The translations under genes and the position numbers were made by a program. From the NCBI GenBank assembly GCA_047639615.1, contig JBLIOL010000007.1:1-40972 (forward strand): DNA of 40,972 nucleotides, written 5' to 3'. Below the pieces are notes generated by a model, which saw nothing but the letters and a program-made list of their open reading frames with translations, was not told the DNA's origin and made no database searches. This DNA comes from CAYWNK01 sp047639615 (GTDB taxonomy: Bacteria; Planctomycetota; UBA1135; GCA-002686595). How positions within the stretch are numbered: the first letter of the stretch is position 1; every line of letters begins with the position of its first letter. Of the stretch, positions 33,915 through 40,972 are shown piece by piece.

Positions 33915-35822
33915 CTAGGCTGAACGCCGCTGCGAGCCATTGCGCACAGCGACTTCGTAGGCGGAGCGCTTGAGCACCACATCGAGCTTGCTACCGTCGA
34001 TGGGCTTAAGCAGGGACGCGTCGAAGTGCGTGGGACCGCCCCAGTTGGAATCGGACTCGAGGGCGCCGGCGGAGAGAGCTACGATCGGCGTGCGTAGGAG
34101 ACAGCCCTCGGTTTCCAGCACGCGAATGCGCTGGGTTGCCTCGTAGCCATCCATGTTTGGCATGTGCAGGTCCATCAAAATGAGGTCGAAGGACTGCACG
34201 CGCCAAGCGTCCACAGCCTCGCCGCCATGTGCGGCGATGCTGACCGCATGACCCATGCGATCTAGGCGCATCTTGGCCACACGCTGGTTCACCAGGTTGT
34301 CTTCGACCAGCAGGATCCGCAGGGCTTGGGTGGGTGCTTCGGATTCGTCTTGGGCGTTGCCATCCAACGCCTCCTCGGGCGCCTCTCCAATGGGCAGAGC
34401 AATTTGGAAGGAGAACTCCGAGCCCATGCCCGGTTCGCTCTCTACGCAGATCGCGCCGCCCATCATCTGAATGAACTCACTCGAGATCGCCAGTCCGAGC
34501 CCTGTTCCGCCGTAGCTGCGGGTGGTGGAGGTATCGGCTTGGGCGAAGGCTTGAAAGATGTGCTCGAGCTTGTCGGCGGGGATTCCCACGCCCGTGTCCT
34601 TGATGGAGAAGCGCAGCAGGTACTTATCCTTCCGTTGCAGGCCCGTGACGTACAGGCTCACGCGACCCTCGCTGGTGAACTTGATCGCGTTGCCAATCAG
34701 GTTGGTGAGTACCTGGCGTAGGCGTGGAGAGTCGCCCACCAGGTAGGGAGGAACGCCTTCCGCAACTTCGAGGGTCAGCTCGAGGCCTTTGCCCTCGGCC
34801 ACAAAGCGCTGCGCTTTTGTGGTGGCCTGCAGCAGCTCGGCTAGCTCGAAGGCTTCCTCCACGAGGCACATTCTCCGCGCCTCGAGCTTGGAGTAGTCCA
34901 GTAGCTCGTTGATCAGGTGCAGTAGGCCTTCAGCTGAGCTCTTCACTGTGCTCAGGCACCCGCGTTGATTGGAGTCGAGTTCGCTGTTCAGGGTGAGCTC
35001 GGTCATACCCAGGATGGCGTTCATGGGCGTGCGGATCTCGTGGCTCACATTAGCCATGAACTCGCTCTTCGAGGCGTTGGCATGTTCCGCCTCCGTGCGC
35101 GACTGCTCTAGTGCTTCGGACTGTTCTTGCAGCTCATGAATCATCCCACGCGCCAAGCGAACGGCCTTGCGCGAGCGGTTGCGTAGGGCTGCGGCGGGTA
35201 CGGATGCCAGGCTCAGGTAGAGGCCGACCGCATGCAGAACCCCGAGCTTGACCAGGGTCGCTTCGAGGTCAACACCAACGGGATCAACGAAGTACGCCAA
35301 CCCCATGAGTGCGAGGAGCGAAACCAGAGCCATGTGGCTGAACAGCACGCAGAAGCGCGGCCCGCGGAAGGTGTTCTCCGCCATGCGCACGTAGGGCAGG
35401 AAGAGCAGCCAACTGTTGACGCCACCCGTGAACCAGACGATTGGGAGCATGAGCAGCACGAGGTCCAAGGCCATGAACGCATCGCCCAGGTCTAGCTTGC
35501 CAGTCTTGCCATAGAGCCTCGCCAAGAGACCCCAAGAGCCCAGCGCGTAGGTGAGCAGTCCGGCCGTCAGCCACCCGTAGTCAGCCTCCAAGCCGGTGTG
35601 CTCGATGTGCGTGCGATGCAACGCTACCGCCACCAGCAGCATGATCGTCCCGGCCAAGCGCAGGCGCGGAATGTGAACGCGGTTGTGAGTGCGATCACGG
35701 CTGCGCTTGCGCTGCGCCGCGGTTTCGCGGTCGACGATGAACTCGGACCGCTCGACCTCATGGTCGGGTTGTCCGGGCGTGGGGATTTGAGGCTCGGTCA
35801 AAGCGGGGTCCTGGGACTCCAT
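33915..35822 (-). CDS. Hybrid histidine kinase with membrane sensor and receiver
   Basis: This 635-residue protein has a basic N-terminus, about five to six membrane helices at 52-210, a coiled coil, HisKA with H261 (VSHEIRTPMNAILG) and an intact HATPase domain: N378 (NLIGNAIKFT), D419-TGVGI, a GTGLGL box at about 439-444. The receiver at about 502-620 has acidic EDN and phosphoacceptor D551 (LMDLHMPNMDG). All catalytic motifs are present, unlike the kinase at 9532. There is no periplasmic loop of size, so it may sense membrane state or an internal signal. No output regulator lies next to it. Confidence 0.95.
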   Translation of the reverse strand: MESQDPALTEPQIPTPGQPDHEVERSEFIVDRETAAQRKRSRDRTHNRVHIPRLRLAGTIMLLVAVALHRTHIEHTGLEADYGWLTAGLLTYALGSWGLLARLYGKTGKLDLGDAFMALDLVLLMLPIVWFTGGVNSWLLFLPYVRMAENTFRGPRFCVLFSHMALVSLLALMGLAYFVDPVGVDLEATLVKLGVLHAVGLYLSLASVPAAALRNRSRKAVRLARGMIHELQEQSEALEQSRTEAEHANASKSEFMANVSHEIRTPMNAILGMTELTLNSELDSNQRGCLSTVKSSAEGLLHLINELLDYSKLEARRMCLVEEAFELAELLQATTKAQRFVAEGKGLELTLEVAEGVPPYLVGDSPRLRQVLTNLIGNAIKFTSEGRVSLYVTGLQRKDKYLLRFSIKDTGVGIPADKLEHIFQAFAQADTSTTRSYGGTGLGLAISSEFIQMMGGAICVESEPGMGSEFSFQIALPIGEAPEEALDGNAQDESEAPTQALRILLVEDNLVNQRVAKMRLDRMGHAVSIAAHGGEAVDAWRVQSFDLILMDLHMPNMDGYEATQRIRVLETEGCLLRTPIVALSAGALESDSNWGGPTHFDASLLKPIDGSKLDVVLKRSAYEVAVRNGSQRRSA

Positions 35823-35826
35823 TAGT

Positions 35827-35841
35827 CGGCCGATTCGGCCG
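35827..35841. promoter_or_regulatory. Palindrome directly upstream of hybrid kinase start
   Basis: CGGCCGATTCGGCCG has 7-base perfect arms around one base and ends 5 bases upstream of the ATG at 35822, where a ribosome-binding site would be. It could be an operator or an RNA hairpin that limits translation. A ten-G run (35910-35919) lies further upstream. Confidence 0.3.
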
Positions 35842-35930
35842 CTCGGCAGGAACCAAGCTCCCTATACGGGCCAGAAATGGGTCCGAGACCTCCGCACGGA
35901 GCCCCCAGCGGGGGGGGGGCATCCAATTTC

Positions 35931-35957
35931 AGCCGGCCTGCTCGCTTCAGGCCGGCT
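35931..35957 (-). terminator. Stem-loop overlapping the stop of the MerR-family gene
   Basis: AGCCGGCCTG (35931-35940) pairs perfectly with CAGGCCGGCT (35948-35957) across a 7-base loop that contains part of the stop codon. No U tract follows on the minus strand (GAAATTGG), so it is at best a weak or non-classical terminator. Confidence 0.45.
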
Positions 35958-36765
35958 CGACCGGGAGCTGAATCTCGGTCAGATACTTGGCCGGGTTGCC
36001 CTTGAAGATCATGCCGGGGCCCTTCAGGTAGACCTCGCGGGTAGGTCGCAGAGGCACGAGGTTCTTGTCCTTCAGGTACTCGATCAGGCGTGCGTAGGAA
36101 TGCGAGAGGCTGTCGTAGGACCCATGGTGAATGAGCGCGACGCAGGGCCCACCAGGGAGCTCGCGCACATCCACATCGTCGGCGTTAAGCGCGCGCTTGA
36201 GCGGCATGCACGGCTCGAAGTCGGCGTCCTCCTCCCGATACTCATCGTCATAGCAAAGCATCATGGCCTTGCCGCCGATGTGCCTGCCGAGCTTGCGCCC
36301 GAGCTTGCCAAAGGCCTTGCCGCAATCGCTATAGCGGCCTTGCATGCGCATGCCACCAACCAGTGTGGGGCTGAGTTGCTTCTCTTCGATCTTGTAGATC
36401 TCGCTGGTCATGATTTTCCTCGCGTTCGTTTCGCGGCTGATAATCGTCTCCAGGACCTGGACGATATCGGCGCGCTTTTGAATCTGGTCTTGTAGTTGGA
36501 ACCGATGGTTCTCCAAGAACTCGAGGATGTCCGCGTCGTCTTCATGATCGACCAGGATCTCGGCGATGGTGGCAAGCCCGAAGTCGAGAGCGCGCAGGGT
36601 CTTGATGACCTGCGCACGCTCGAGGTTGTGCTTGTCGTAGTACCGATAGCCCGTGTCCCTATCCACATAGGCTGGGTTCAAGAGCTGCTTCTCGTGGTAG
36701 AAACGCAGGGTCTTGACCGGCAGCCCGCACATGCGGGAGAACTCGGTAATGCTGAAACGGTTCAT
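35947..36765 (-). CDS. MerR-family regulator with GyrI-like effector domain
   Basis: ATG 36765 gives 272 residues and has GAGG six bases upstream. A longer frame to 36840 would translate the promoter and is rejected. The N-terminus is a MerR winged helix (SITEFSRMCGLPVKTLRFYHEK, shortened here to FSRMCGLPVKTLRFYHEK, then DTGYRYYD). A long dimerisation helix follows, then a GyrI/SOUL-like binding domain (about 130-270, with PGGPCVALIHHGSYDSLSHS). This is the BmrR-type layout, in which hydrophobic or cationic compounds bind the C-terminal domain and the dimer untwists its promoter. A matching promoter with a dyad lies upstream. Confidence 0.92.
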   Translation of the reverse strand: MNRFSITEFSRMCGLPVKTLRFYHEKQLLNPAYVDRDTGYRYYDKHNLERAQVIKTLRALDFGLATIAEILVDHEDDADILEFLENHRFQLQDQIQKRADIVQVLETIISRETNARKIMTSEIYKIEEKQLSPTLVGGMRMQGRYSDCGKAFGKLGRKLGRHIGGKAMMLCYDDEYREEDADFEPCMPLKRALNADDVDVRELPGGPCVALIHHGSYDSLSHSYARLIEYLKDKNLVPLRPTREVYLKGPGMIFKGNPAKYLTEIQLPVEPA

Positions 36766-36785
36766 GGGCATCCTCGTGAGGACGC

Positions 36786-36816
36786 AAGCTACGGCCTCCA
36801 GTAACTGGAGGGTCAA
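36786..36816 (-). promoter_or_regulatory. MerR-type promoter and operator
   Basis: On the minus strand a -35 TTGACC (36816-36811) is separated by 19 bases from a weak -10 TAGCTT (36791-36786). A perfect dyad CCTCCAGTTACTGGAGG fills the spacer (36811-36795). Long 19-base spacers with a centred dyad are the hallmark of MerR-family promoters. It points at the regulator's own gene. Confidence 0.85.
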
Positions 36817-36849
36817 GGGCTGAAAGAGCCCTTGTTTCAATTGAGCTAT

Positions 36850-37761
36850 CTACTGGGGGCCCACGACCGGGTTCGCGAGCACGCCAAGGCCTTCCACTTC
36901 GACCTCCATGGTGTCGCCGTCCTTGATGTAGATCGGGGGCTTGCGCGCGAAACCCACGCCCGGAGGCGTGCCCGTGGCGATCACATCGCCGGGCTCGAGG
37001 GTGAAGAACTGGGAGAGGTCGGCCACGATCTCAGCCACATTGAAGATGAGCTGGGCGGTGGTCGAGTCCTGCAGTGTCTTGCCGTTGAGGCGGAACTGGA
37101 TACGCAACTGTTCCGGGTTCGGCACCAGGTCGGCGGTCAGAATGTAAGGACCCATGGGCGCGAAGGTGTCGCAAGCTTTGCCGCGCTGCCATTGGCCGTC
37201 GGCGAACTGGAAGTCGCGCGCGCTGACGTCGTTGATGTTGGTGTAGCCGAGGACTGAGTCCAGGGCCTGCTCCTTGCTGACCTTGCGAGTGCGGCGGCCG
37301 ATGACGACACCGAATTCGGCCTCGTAGTCGACCTCCTTAGCGCCGGGGGGGAGCTCCACCTGGGCGCCGGGGCCCACCACGCAGCTGCTGAACTTGCTGA
37401 AGATCAGCGGGCGCGTGGGGATGTCCATGCCGGACTCCTCCGCGTGGTCGCGGTAGTTGAGTCCGATGCAGAAGAACTTGCCCGGGCGCGGTACGGGCGC
37501 GAGGGTGCAGACTTCGTCGGCAGCTAGGATGGCGCCGGCCTCAGCCATGGCGCTGTGCTTGGCGGCGTCCGCTTCCACGGCGCTGACTAGGGCGCGCGCA
37601 GCTTGGTGAGCTTCACCGTCCAAGTCGAACCAAGTGAAAGCGTCTTGGCGTGCGGGCAAGCCTGCGCCGGGAGCGTCGAAGTCGAGAACGCTGGCGCCGT
37701 CTGCGAGCAGGGCGCCGGTACGCACCGGCCCGGAAGTGGTCTGAAAGCTGATGATCTTCAT
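36850..37761 (-). CDS. Fumarylacetoacetate hydrolase family enzyme
   Basis: This 303-residue protein is full length for the FAH family of C-C bond hydrolases, isomerases and decarboxylases. The core begins FFCIGLNYRDHAEESG (H106), then the divalent-metal ligands E147 and E149 (VDYEAEFGVVIG) and D178 (NINDVSARD), and ends with LEPGDVIATGTPPGVG. Such enzymes act in aromatic-ring or 2-oxo acid degradation, such as 2-hydroxyhepta-2,4-diene-1,7-dioate isomerase or ureidoglycolate lyase-like enzymes. The exact reaction is not readable here. It lies 84 bp upstream of the MerR gene on the same strand and diverges from the radical SAM gene. Confidence 0.93.
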   Translation of the reverse strand: MKIISFQTTSGPVRTGALLADGASVLDFDAPGAGLPARQDAFTWFDLDGEAHQAARALVSAVEADAAKHSAMAEAGAILAADEVCTLAPVPRPGKFFCIGLNYRDHAEESGMDIPTRPLIFSKFSSCVVGPGAQVELPPGAKEVDYEAEFGVVIGRRTRKVSKEQALDSVLGYTNINDVSARDFQFADGQWQRGKACDTFAPMGPYILTADLVPNPEQLRIQFRLNGKTLQDSTTAQLIFNVAEIVADLSQFFTLEPGDVIATGTPPGVGFARKPPIYIKDGDTMEVEVEGLGVLANPVVGPQ

Positions 37762-37881
37762 GAGTGGCAGAGAGCGTGCAGCCTGGGGGCTGTGGCGTCG
37801 AGGGCTCTATTCGGTTCTGAGCAAATGAGCCGAGAATTCGGTACCAGGGCCCGCCCACAGGCAGGATCCTTGGACAGTTAC

Positions 37882-37896
37882 CGGAGCAGAGCTCCG
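37882..37896 (+). promoter_or_regulatory. Hairpin covering the ribosome-binding site of the radical SAM gene
   Basis: CGGAGC (37882-37887) pairs with GCTCCG (37891-37896) across AGA, 6 bases before ATG 37903. The GGAG is the only Shine-Dalgarno-like sequence there and would be hidden in the stem. This may make translation conditional. Short GC-rich hairpins also occur by chance. Confidence 0.35.
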
Positions 37897-37902
37897 CCGA
37901 CC

Positions 37903-38775
37903 ATGACCGGCAACACCCAAGACCATCCCCGCGACTCGGCTGGATTGACCTACGTCTATCCGGTGGTTTCGCGTCGCGCCCGCGGGGTCTCCGTGGGCCT
38001 CAACCTGAATCCGAACAATGCCTGCAACTGGCGTTGTGTGTATTGCCAGGTGGAAGAGCTGCAACGTGGAAGCGCCCCGGACCTGGACCTGGAGCTGTTC
38101 AGCAGCGAGTTGGAGGGTTTCCTCGATCAGGTGGTCGACGGGGATTGGATGCAGCGCTTTGCACCTCTTGAGGCGCGGCGTCTCAACGACTTGGCTTTCT
38201 CCGGTAACGGTGAGCCCACCACCAGTGCAGGCTTCGGTGCGGCGGTGGAGCTAGCTGCGGACAGCATGGACCGCCGCGGCTTGACGGCGGCTGGGGTCAA
38301 GCTCGTGCTCATCACCAATGGCTCCATGTTGCATAAGGAATCCGTGCAGCATGGCCTCGCGCGCATGGCCCGGAGCAATGGCGAGCTTTGGTACAAGCTG
38401 GACGCGGGCCGCGAAGAGGAGCGGCTCTTGGTGAACGATGTGCGTCTGCCAAACACGCGCGTAGAGCAAAACCTGCGTAGCTGCGCCAGCCTTGTGGCGA
38501 CCCGCATTCAGACCTGCTTCTTCGCCCGCGGCGGCCTTCCTCCGTCGGAGGAGCACCTGCAGGCCTACCTGGATTTCTTGGAGCGGCAGGTGGCTGAGGG
38601 CGTCGCTCTCCAGGATGTCATGCTCTACGGCCTCGCGCGACCCTCACAGCAGAGTGAGGCCCCCGAGCTCAGCCGTCTGCCGGATCAGTGGCTGGCGCAA
38701 ATGGCGGAACGTGTGCGTGCGCTTGGTCTAGAAGCCTCGGCTTACGGCGCCGCGGGCGCCATCAGGCCCAACTAG
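37903..38775 (+). CDS. Radical SAM protein, COG0731-like
   Basis: ATG 37903 gives 290 residues; upstream starts (37825, 37603) lack support and overlap the divergent FAH gene. The core motif is C41-N-W-R-C45-V-Y-C48 (the C-x3-C-x2-C that holds a 4Fe-4S cluster), preceded by VVSRRARGVSVGLNLNP and followed by FSGNGEPT, the SAM-binding GGE-type motif. The SRR-then-radical-SAM layout resembles the COG0731 group related to wybutosine synthases. The substrate is unknown. The TAG stop lies in the first CTAG of fold-back repeat copy 2. A hairpin covers its ribosome-binding site. Confidence 0.9.
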   Translation: MTGNTQDHPRDSAGLTYVYPVVSRRARGVSVGLNLNPNNACNWRCVYCQVEELQRGSAPDLDLELFSSELEGFLDQVVDGDWMQRFAPLEARRLNDLAFSGNGEPTTSAGFGAAVELAADSMDRRGLTAAGVKLVLITNGSMLHKESVQHGLARMARSNGELWYKLDAGREEERLLVNDVRLPNTRVEQNLRSCASLVATRIQTCFFARGGLPPSEEHLQAYLDFLERQVAEGVALQDVMLYGLARPSQQSEAPELSRLPDQWLAQMAERVRALGLEASAYGAAGAIRPN

Positions 38776-38938
38776 GAGCGTGTCGCACAGAGCCAACTTC
38801 GCGAGCCACGCGCCCTAATCCGCGATGCTGCGTTGCACCAAACCCGGGGTAGCTACGGTTACGAGGGTCTTGGCGCGCCTTGCCTCGCGAAAAATGGCAC
38901 ATGCCTCGCAAACTCGGCTATGCGCGACACGCTCCTAG
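38772..38938. repeat. Fold-back repeat (MITE/ERIC-like), copy 2
   Basis: This 167-bp element is a near-identical copy of 30388-30555 in the same orientation, with only two substitutions and one missing base. It starts at the stop codon of the radical SAM gene and ends in CTAG, 66 bp before the start of the FHA reading frame. It has the same inner hairpin and no ORF. Because it lies between two same-strand genes, read-through from the radical SAM gene to the FHA gene would transcribe the whole hairpin. Confidence 0.93.
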
Positions 38939-38994
38939 GCTACGCATCGCCTGCGTTAGCTGATTCCTGGGGGGTCGTGTAGACTGCCGATCCC

Positions 38995-39010
38995 AGGAGG
39001 GACAATCATC
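38995..39010 (+). promoter_or_regulatory. Strong Shine-Dalgarno followed by a non-standard start (ATC)
   Basis: AGGAGG (38995-39000) is the best ribosome-binding site in the window, but no ATG, GTG or TTG follows at working distance in the FHA frame. ATC codons lie at 39005 and 39008, with 4 and 7 base gaps. The first standard codon is GTG 39044, 43 bases away. An AUC start is the simplest reading of the layout. Confidence 0.55.
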
Positions 39011-39043
39011 CGTCTGCGCATCATCCAGGCTAACAAGCCGCCC

Positions 39044-39886
39044 GTGGAGTACGACATCGACCAACCCATCGCGGTTATTGGCCGAGCTCCGGGTTGTGAT
39101 GTGATCGTCAACCACCCGTACGTGAGTGGGCGACATCTGCGCATCCTGTGCGGCGTGGTCGTCGAAGACTTGGGATCCTCGAACGGAACGTTCTTGAACG
39201 ACCAGCGCATCGAAGGGACCAATCCCATCAGCGATCGGCGGATCACCGTCGGTGGCCCCGAAATTTGCCTGGAAGTCTTCGGCGCGGAGAGCGCGCCGCC
39301 AGAGGCACGGGCCGAAGTTGCAGGCGAGTCGGCCTTGCTGGCTGAGCTGCTCCAAATGGACTTCAAGGACTTCAAGGACTTCCAGCCGCGGCTGGAGGGC
39401 AGCGTCACCGACTTCTACTTGCTGGAGTCCTTCCGCTTGCTGCGGCAGGTCGAGAAGGTGGTCACACGCATGGCCGGCGAGCTGACCACCAAGCTCAAGC
39501 TGGACACGCTCCTTCCGGGGGTGGAAGGCAACTTCATGGCGCTAATGGCCGAAGCCATGAAGCGACCCTCCGACACGGGGCCGCGCGAAGAGCTCGTCGA
39601 GTATCTCGGCGAGATGCGCAAGTGGCTCTTCGTTTCCCTGGGCGCCTATCAACGTGCCTCCGTGAAGTACGCCGAGGAAATTCGTTCAACTCTCAGTCCC
39701 ACGGCACTGGCTCAATCGGAGCCGGTTCCGCCCATCTATCGCTGGTTCCGCCAGGAAGAGAAACTCCTTTGGCGACGTGCGAAGGCCTACCTGGATGGGC
39801 TCTCGCGCACTCACGCGGAAGAGCGCCTCGATGCATTGGCGAAGGCCTCTGCACGCGAGATGATTGGCCGTAACGGCCGTAAGTAA
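39044..39886 (+). CDS. FHA-domain protein with helical C-terminus
   Basis: GTG 39044 is the first standard start and gives 280 residues. The true start is probably upstream (39008, 292 residues), because the first FHA strand (LRIIQANKPPVEYDID) begins before the GTG. The FHA core is clear: IGRAPGCDVIV, then VSGRHLRI and DLGSSNGTFLND, which bind phosphothreonine. The C-terminal half is helical; its arrangement (VTRMAGELTTKLKLD, then LGAYQRASVKYAEEI) faintly resembles the C-terminal domain of type VI secretion TagH-type FHA proteins, but no other type VI gene is present. It could read the outputs of the Ser/Thr kinases. It precedes an amidohydrolase by 23 bp. Confidence 0.9.
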   Translation: MEYDIDQPIAVIGRAPGCDVIVNHPYVSGRHLRILCGVVVEDLGSSNGTFLNDQRIEGTNPISDRRITVGGPEICLEVFGAESAPPEARAEVAGESALLAELLQMDFKDFKDFQPRLEGSVTDFYLLESFRLLRQVEKVVTRMAGELTTKLKLDTLLPGVEGNFMALMAEAMKRPSDTGPREELVEYLGEMRKWLFVSLGAYQRASVKYAEEIRSTLSPTALAQSEPVPPIYRWFRQEEKLLWRRAKAYLDGLSRTHAEERLDALAKASAREMIGRNGRK

Positions 39887-39909
39887 ACCCCAAACTCCCC
39901 CTGTAACGC

Positions 39910-40972
39910 ATGAGTCTTCCCCTCGTACTGGGCTTGCTGCTCGGTTCCTTATTCGCTCCAGAGGAGCCGACGCTGGCCTTCGTGGGCGCGCGTCTGATCC
40001 CTATTAGTGGCGCCGAAATTCCAAGCGGCGTGCTGCTCGTGCAAGGCGGCAAGATCGTCGGCATCGGAGCGGTTGGCGACCTGCAGGTACCTGGTGGCGC
40101 CGAGGTGCGCGACATGTCGGGCAAGACGATCATGCCAGGCATGGTCTGTACGCACTCGCACGTGGGGCAACCGGCGGGCGCGGATCGTTCTGCACCGATT
40201 CAGCCCGAGGTGCGCGTGCTCGATTCAATCAACGTACGCCACGCCAGCATCCAACGCGCCCAGGCTGGTGGCCTGACCTGCGCCAACGTCATGCCGGGTT
40301 CGGGTCATCTGCTCTCGGGGCAGACGGTCTACCTCAAGCTGCGTGACGGCGACACCATCGATGACCTGATCATTCCCGACGCTCGCGGGCGGGCCGCAGG
40401 TGGTATGAAGATGGCCAATGGCACGAATAGCCGCCGAAAGCCGCCCTTTCCCGGTACACGCGGCAAGTCCGCGGCGCTGGTGCGCGAGCGCTTTGTGGCC
40501 GCCCAGAACTACCGCGATAAGATCCTGCGCGCGGCTGGTGATGAGTCGAAAATGCCCGACCGGGACCTGGCCATGGAAGCCCTCATAGAGGTGATCTCGG
40601 GTGAGCGCGTGGTCCACTTTCACACTCACCGGCATGACGACATCCTCACTGTGCTGCGACTCTCTAAGGAGTTCGGCTTCCAGGTTGTCCTGCACCATGT
40701 GAGTGAGGGCTGGATGGTTGCCCAGGAGATCGCCGCCGCTGGCGTGCCTTGCTCGATCATCGTGATCGATTCACCGGGCGGCAAGCTGGAGGCGGTCAAC
40801 GTGGACTTCCGCACGGGCGGCGTCCTGGAGGAGGCCGGTGTTTCGGTTTCCTTCCACACGGACGACTACATCACCGATAGCCGCCTCTTCCTGCGCTCGC
40901 CGGCCTTGGCCGTGCGCGCGGGCATGTCGCGCGAGGTGGCCTTGGCTGCCGTGACTCTGGAAGCGGCCAAGC
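39910..40972 (+). CDS. Secreted amidohydrolase, 3' end outside the window
   Basis: The frame is open from ATG 39910 to the window edge (354 residues). It has a signal peptide (MSLPLVLGLLLGSLFAP) and the amidohydrolase entry: a beta-sandwich start (AFVGARLIPISGAEIPSG), then PGMVCTHSHVG with metal ligands H82 and H84. Further metal or catalytic residues are likely in HFHTHRHDD, VLHHVSEG and FHTDD, the last being an Asp-containing motif. The family cleaves amide or ester bonds with one or two metal ions. The substrate is unreadable. It follows the FHA gene by 23 bp and probably shares its transcript. Confidence 0.92.
   Translation, partial: MSLPLVLGLLLGSLFAPEEPTLAFVGARLIPISGAEIPSGVLLVQGGKIVGIGAVGDLQVPGGAEVRDMSGKTIMPGMVCTHSHVGQPAGADRSAPIQPEVRVLDSINVRHASIQRAQAGGLTCANVMPGSGHLLSGQTVYLKLRDGDTIDDLIIPDARGRAAGGMKMANGTNSRRKPPFPGTRGKSAALVRERFVAAQNYRDKILRAAGDESKMPDRDLAMEALIEVISGERVVHFHTHRHDDILTVLRLSKEFGFQVVLHHVSEGWMVAQEIAAAGVPCSIIVIDSPGGKLEAVNVDFRTGGVLEEAGVSVSFHTDDYITDSRLFLRSPALAVRAGMSREVALAAVTLEAAK

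Noticed and set aside
36766..36840. An N-terminal extension of the MerR-family protein
   Set aside because: The extension would translate the TTGACC promoter, dyad and -10. The start at 36765 has a GAGG six bases upstream and begins at the family's usual first residues.

Overview
This is a GC-rich, gene-dense bacterial window whose content points to the phylum Planctomycetota. Evidence for this is a DUF1501 protein paired with a large PSCyt1/DUF1549/DUF1553 protein, several transmembrane Ser/Thr kinases with long non-catalytic C-termini (WD40, TPR-like, coiled coil), an ECF sigma factor divergent from one of these kinases, and many genes without a Shine-Dalgarno motif. I could not run any search, so family names rest on motifs and layout that I can read. 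No rRNA, tRNA, CRISPR array or transposase was seen. No gene-free stretch exceeds 300 bases; the two longest (22940-23194 and 38776-39043) hold a terminator plus a solo repeat end, and a full repeat element.

Layout. 1-1008 (minus): a helical protein translationally coupled to a sigma-70-like protein cut by the window edge. 1204-9164 (plus): a secreted protein with a peptidase-MA-like layout, then a probable operon of transmembrane kinase, two overlapping lipoproteins and a secreted NylB-like serine hydrolase. 9173-18243 (minus): a lipocalin-like secreted protein, the PSCyt1/DUF1549/DUF1553 and DUF1501 pair, a hybrid histidine kinase with a duplicated sensor and an eroded ATPase, and a small helical protein. 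18352-21708 (plus): a WD40-repeat kinase. 21843-22939: a 51-residue lipoprotein missed by length filters and a coiled-coil protein with SGG repeats, closed by a strong terminator. 23195-26750: a kinase divergent from an ECF sigma factor. 26859-30391 (plus): MFS transporter, SGNH hydrolase, zinc-ribbon membrane protein, response regulator and GNAT, almost all with overlapping start and stop codons. 30552-33045 (minus): FAD oxidoreductase, arsenite methyltransferase and ArsR regulator with a palindromic operator. 33110-37761: Gly-rich ORF, GNAT, intact hybrid histidine kinase, MerR-type regulator with a readable MerR promoter, and a fumarylacetoacetase-family enzyme. 37903-40972 (plus): radical SAM protein, FHA protein and a truncated amidohydrolase.

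The most notable non-gene structure is a roughly 168-bp fold-back repeat present as two near-identical copies (30388-30555, 38772-38938) and one solo right end (23001-23035). Its ends are CTAG, and each full copy begins exactly at the TAG stop codon of the gene before it. Copy 1 supplies stop codons to both convergent neighbours. This suggests a small non-autonomous, MITE-like or ERIC-like family that inserts into CTAG at gene ends without altering the proteins.
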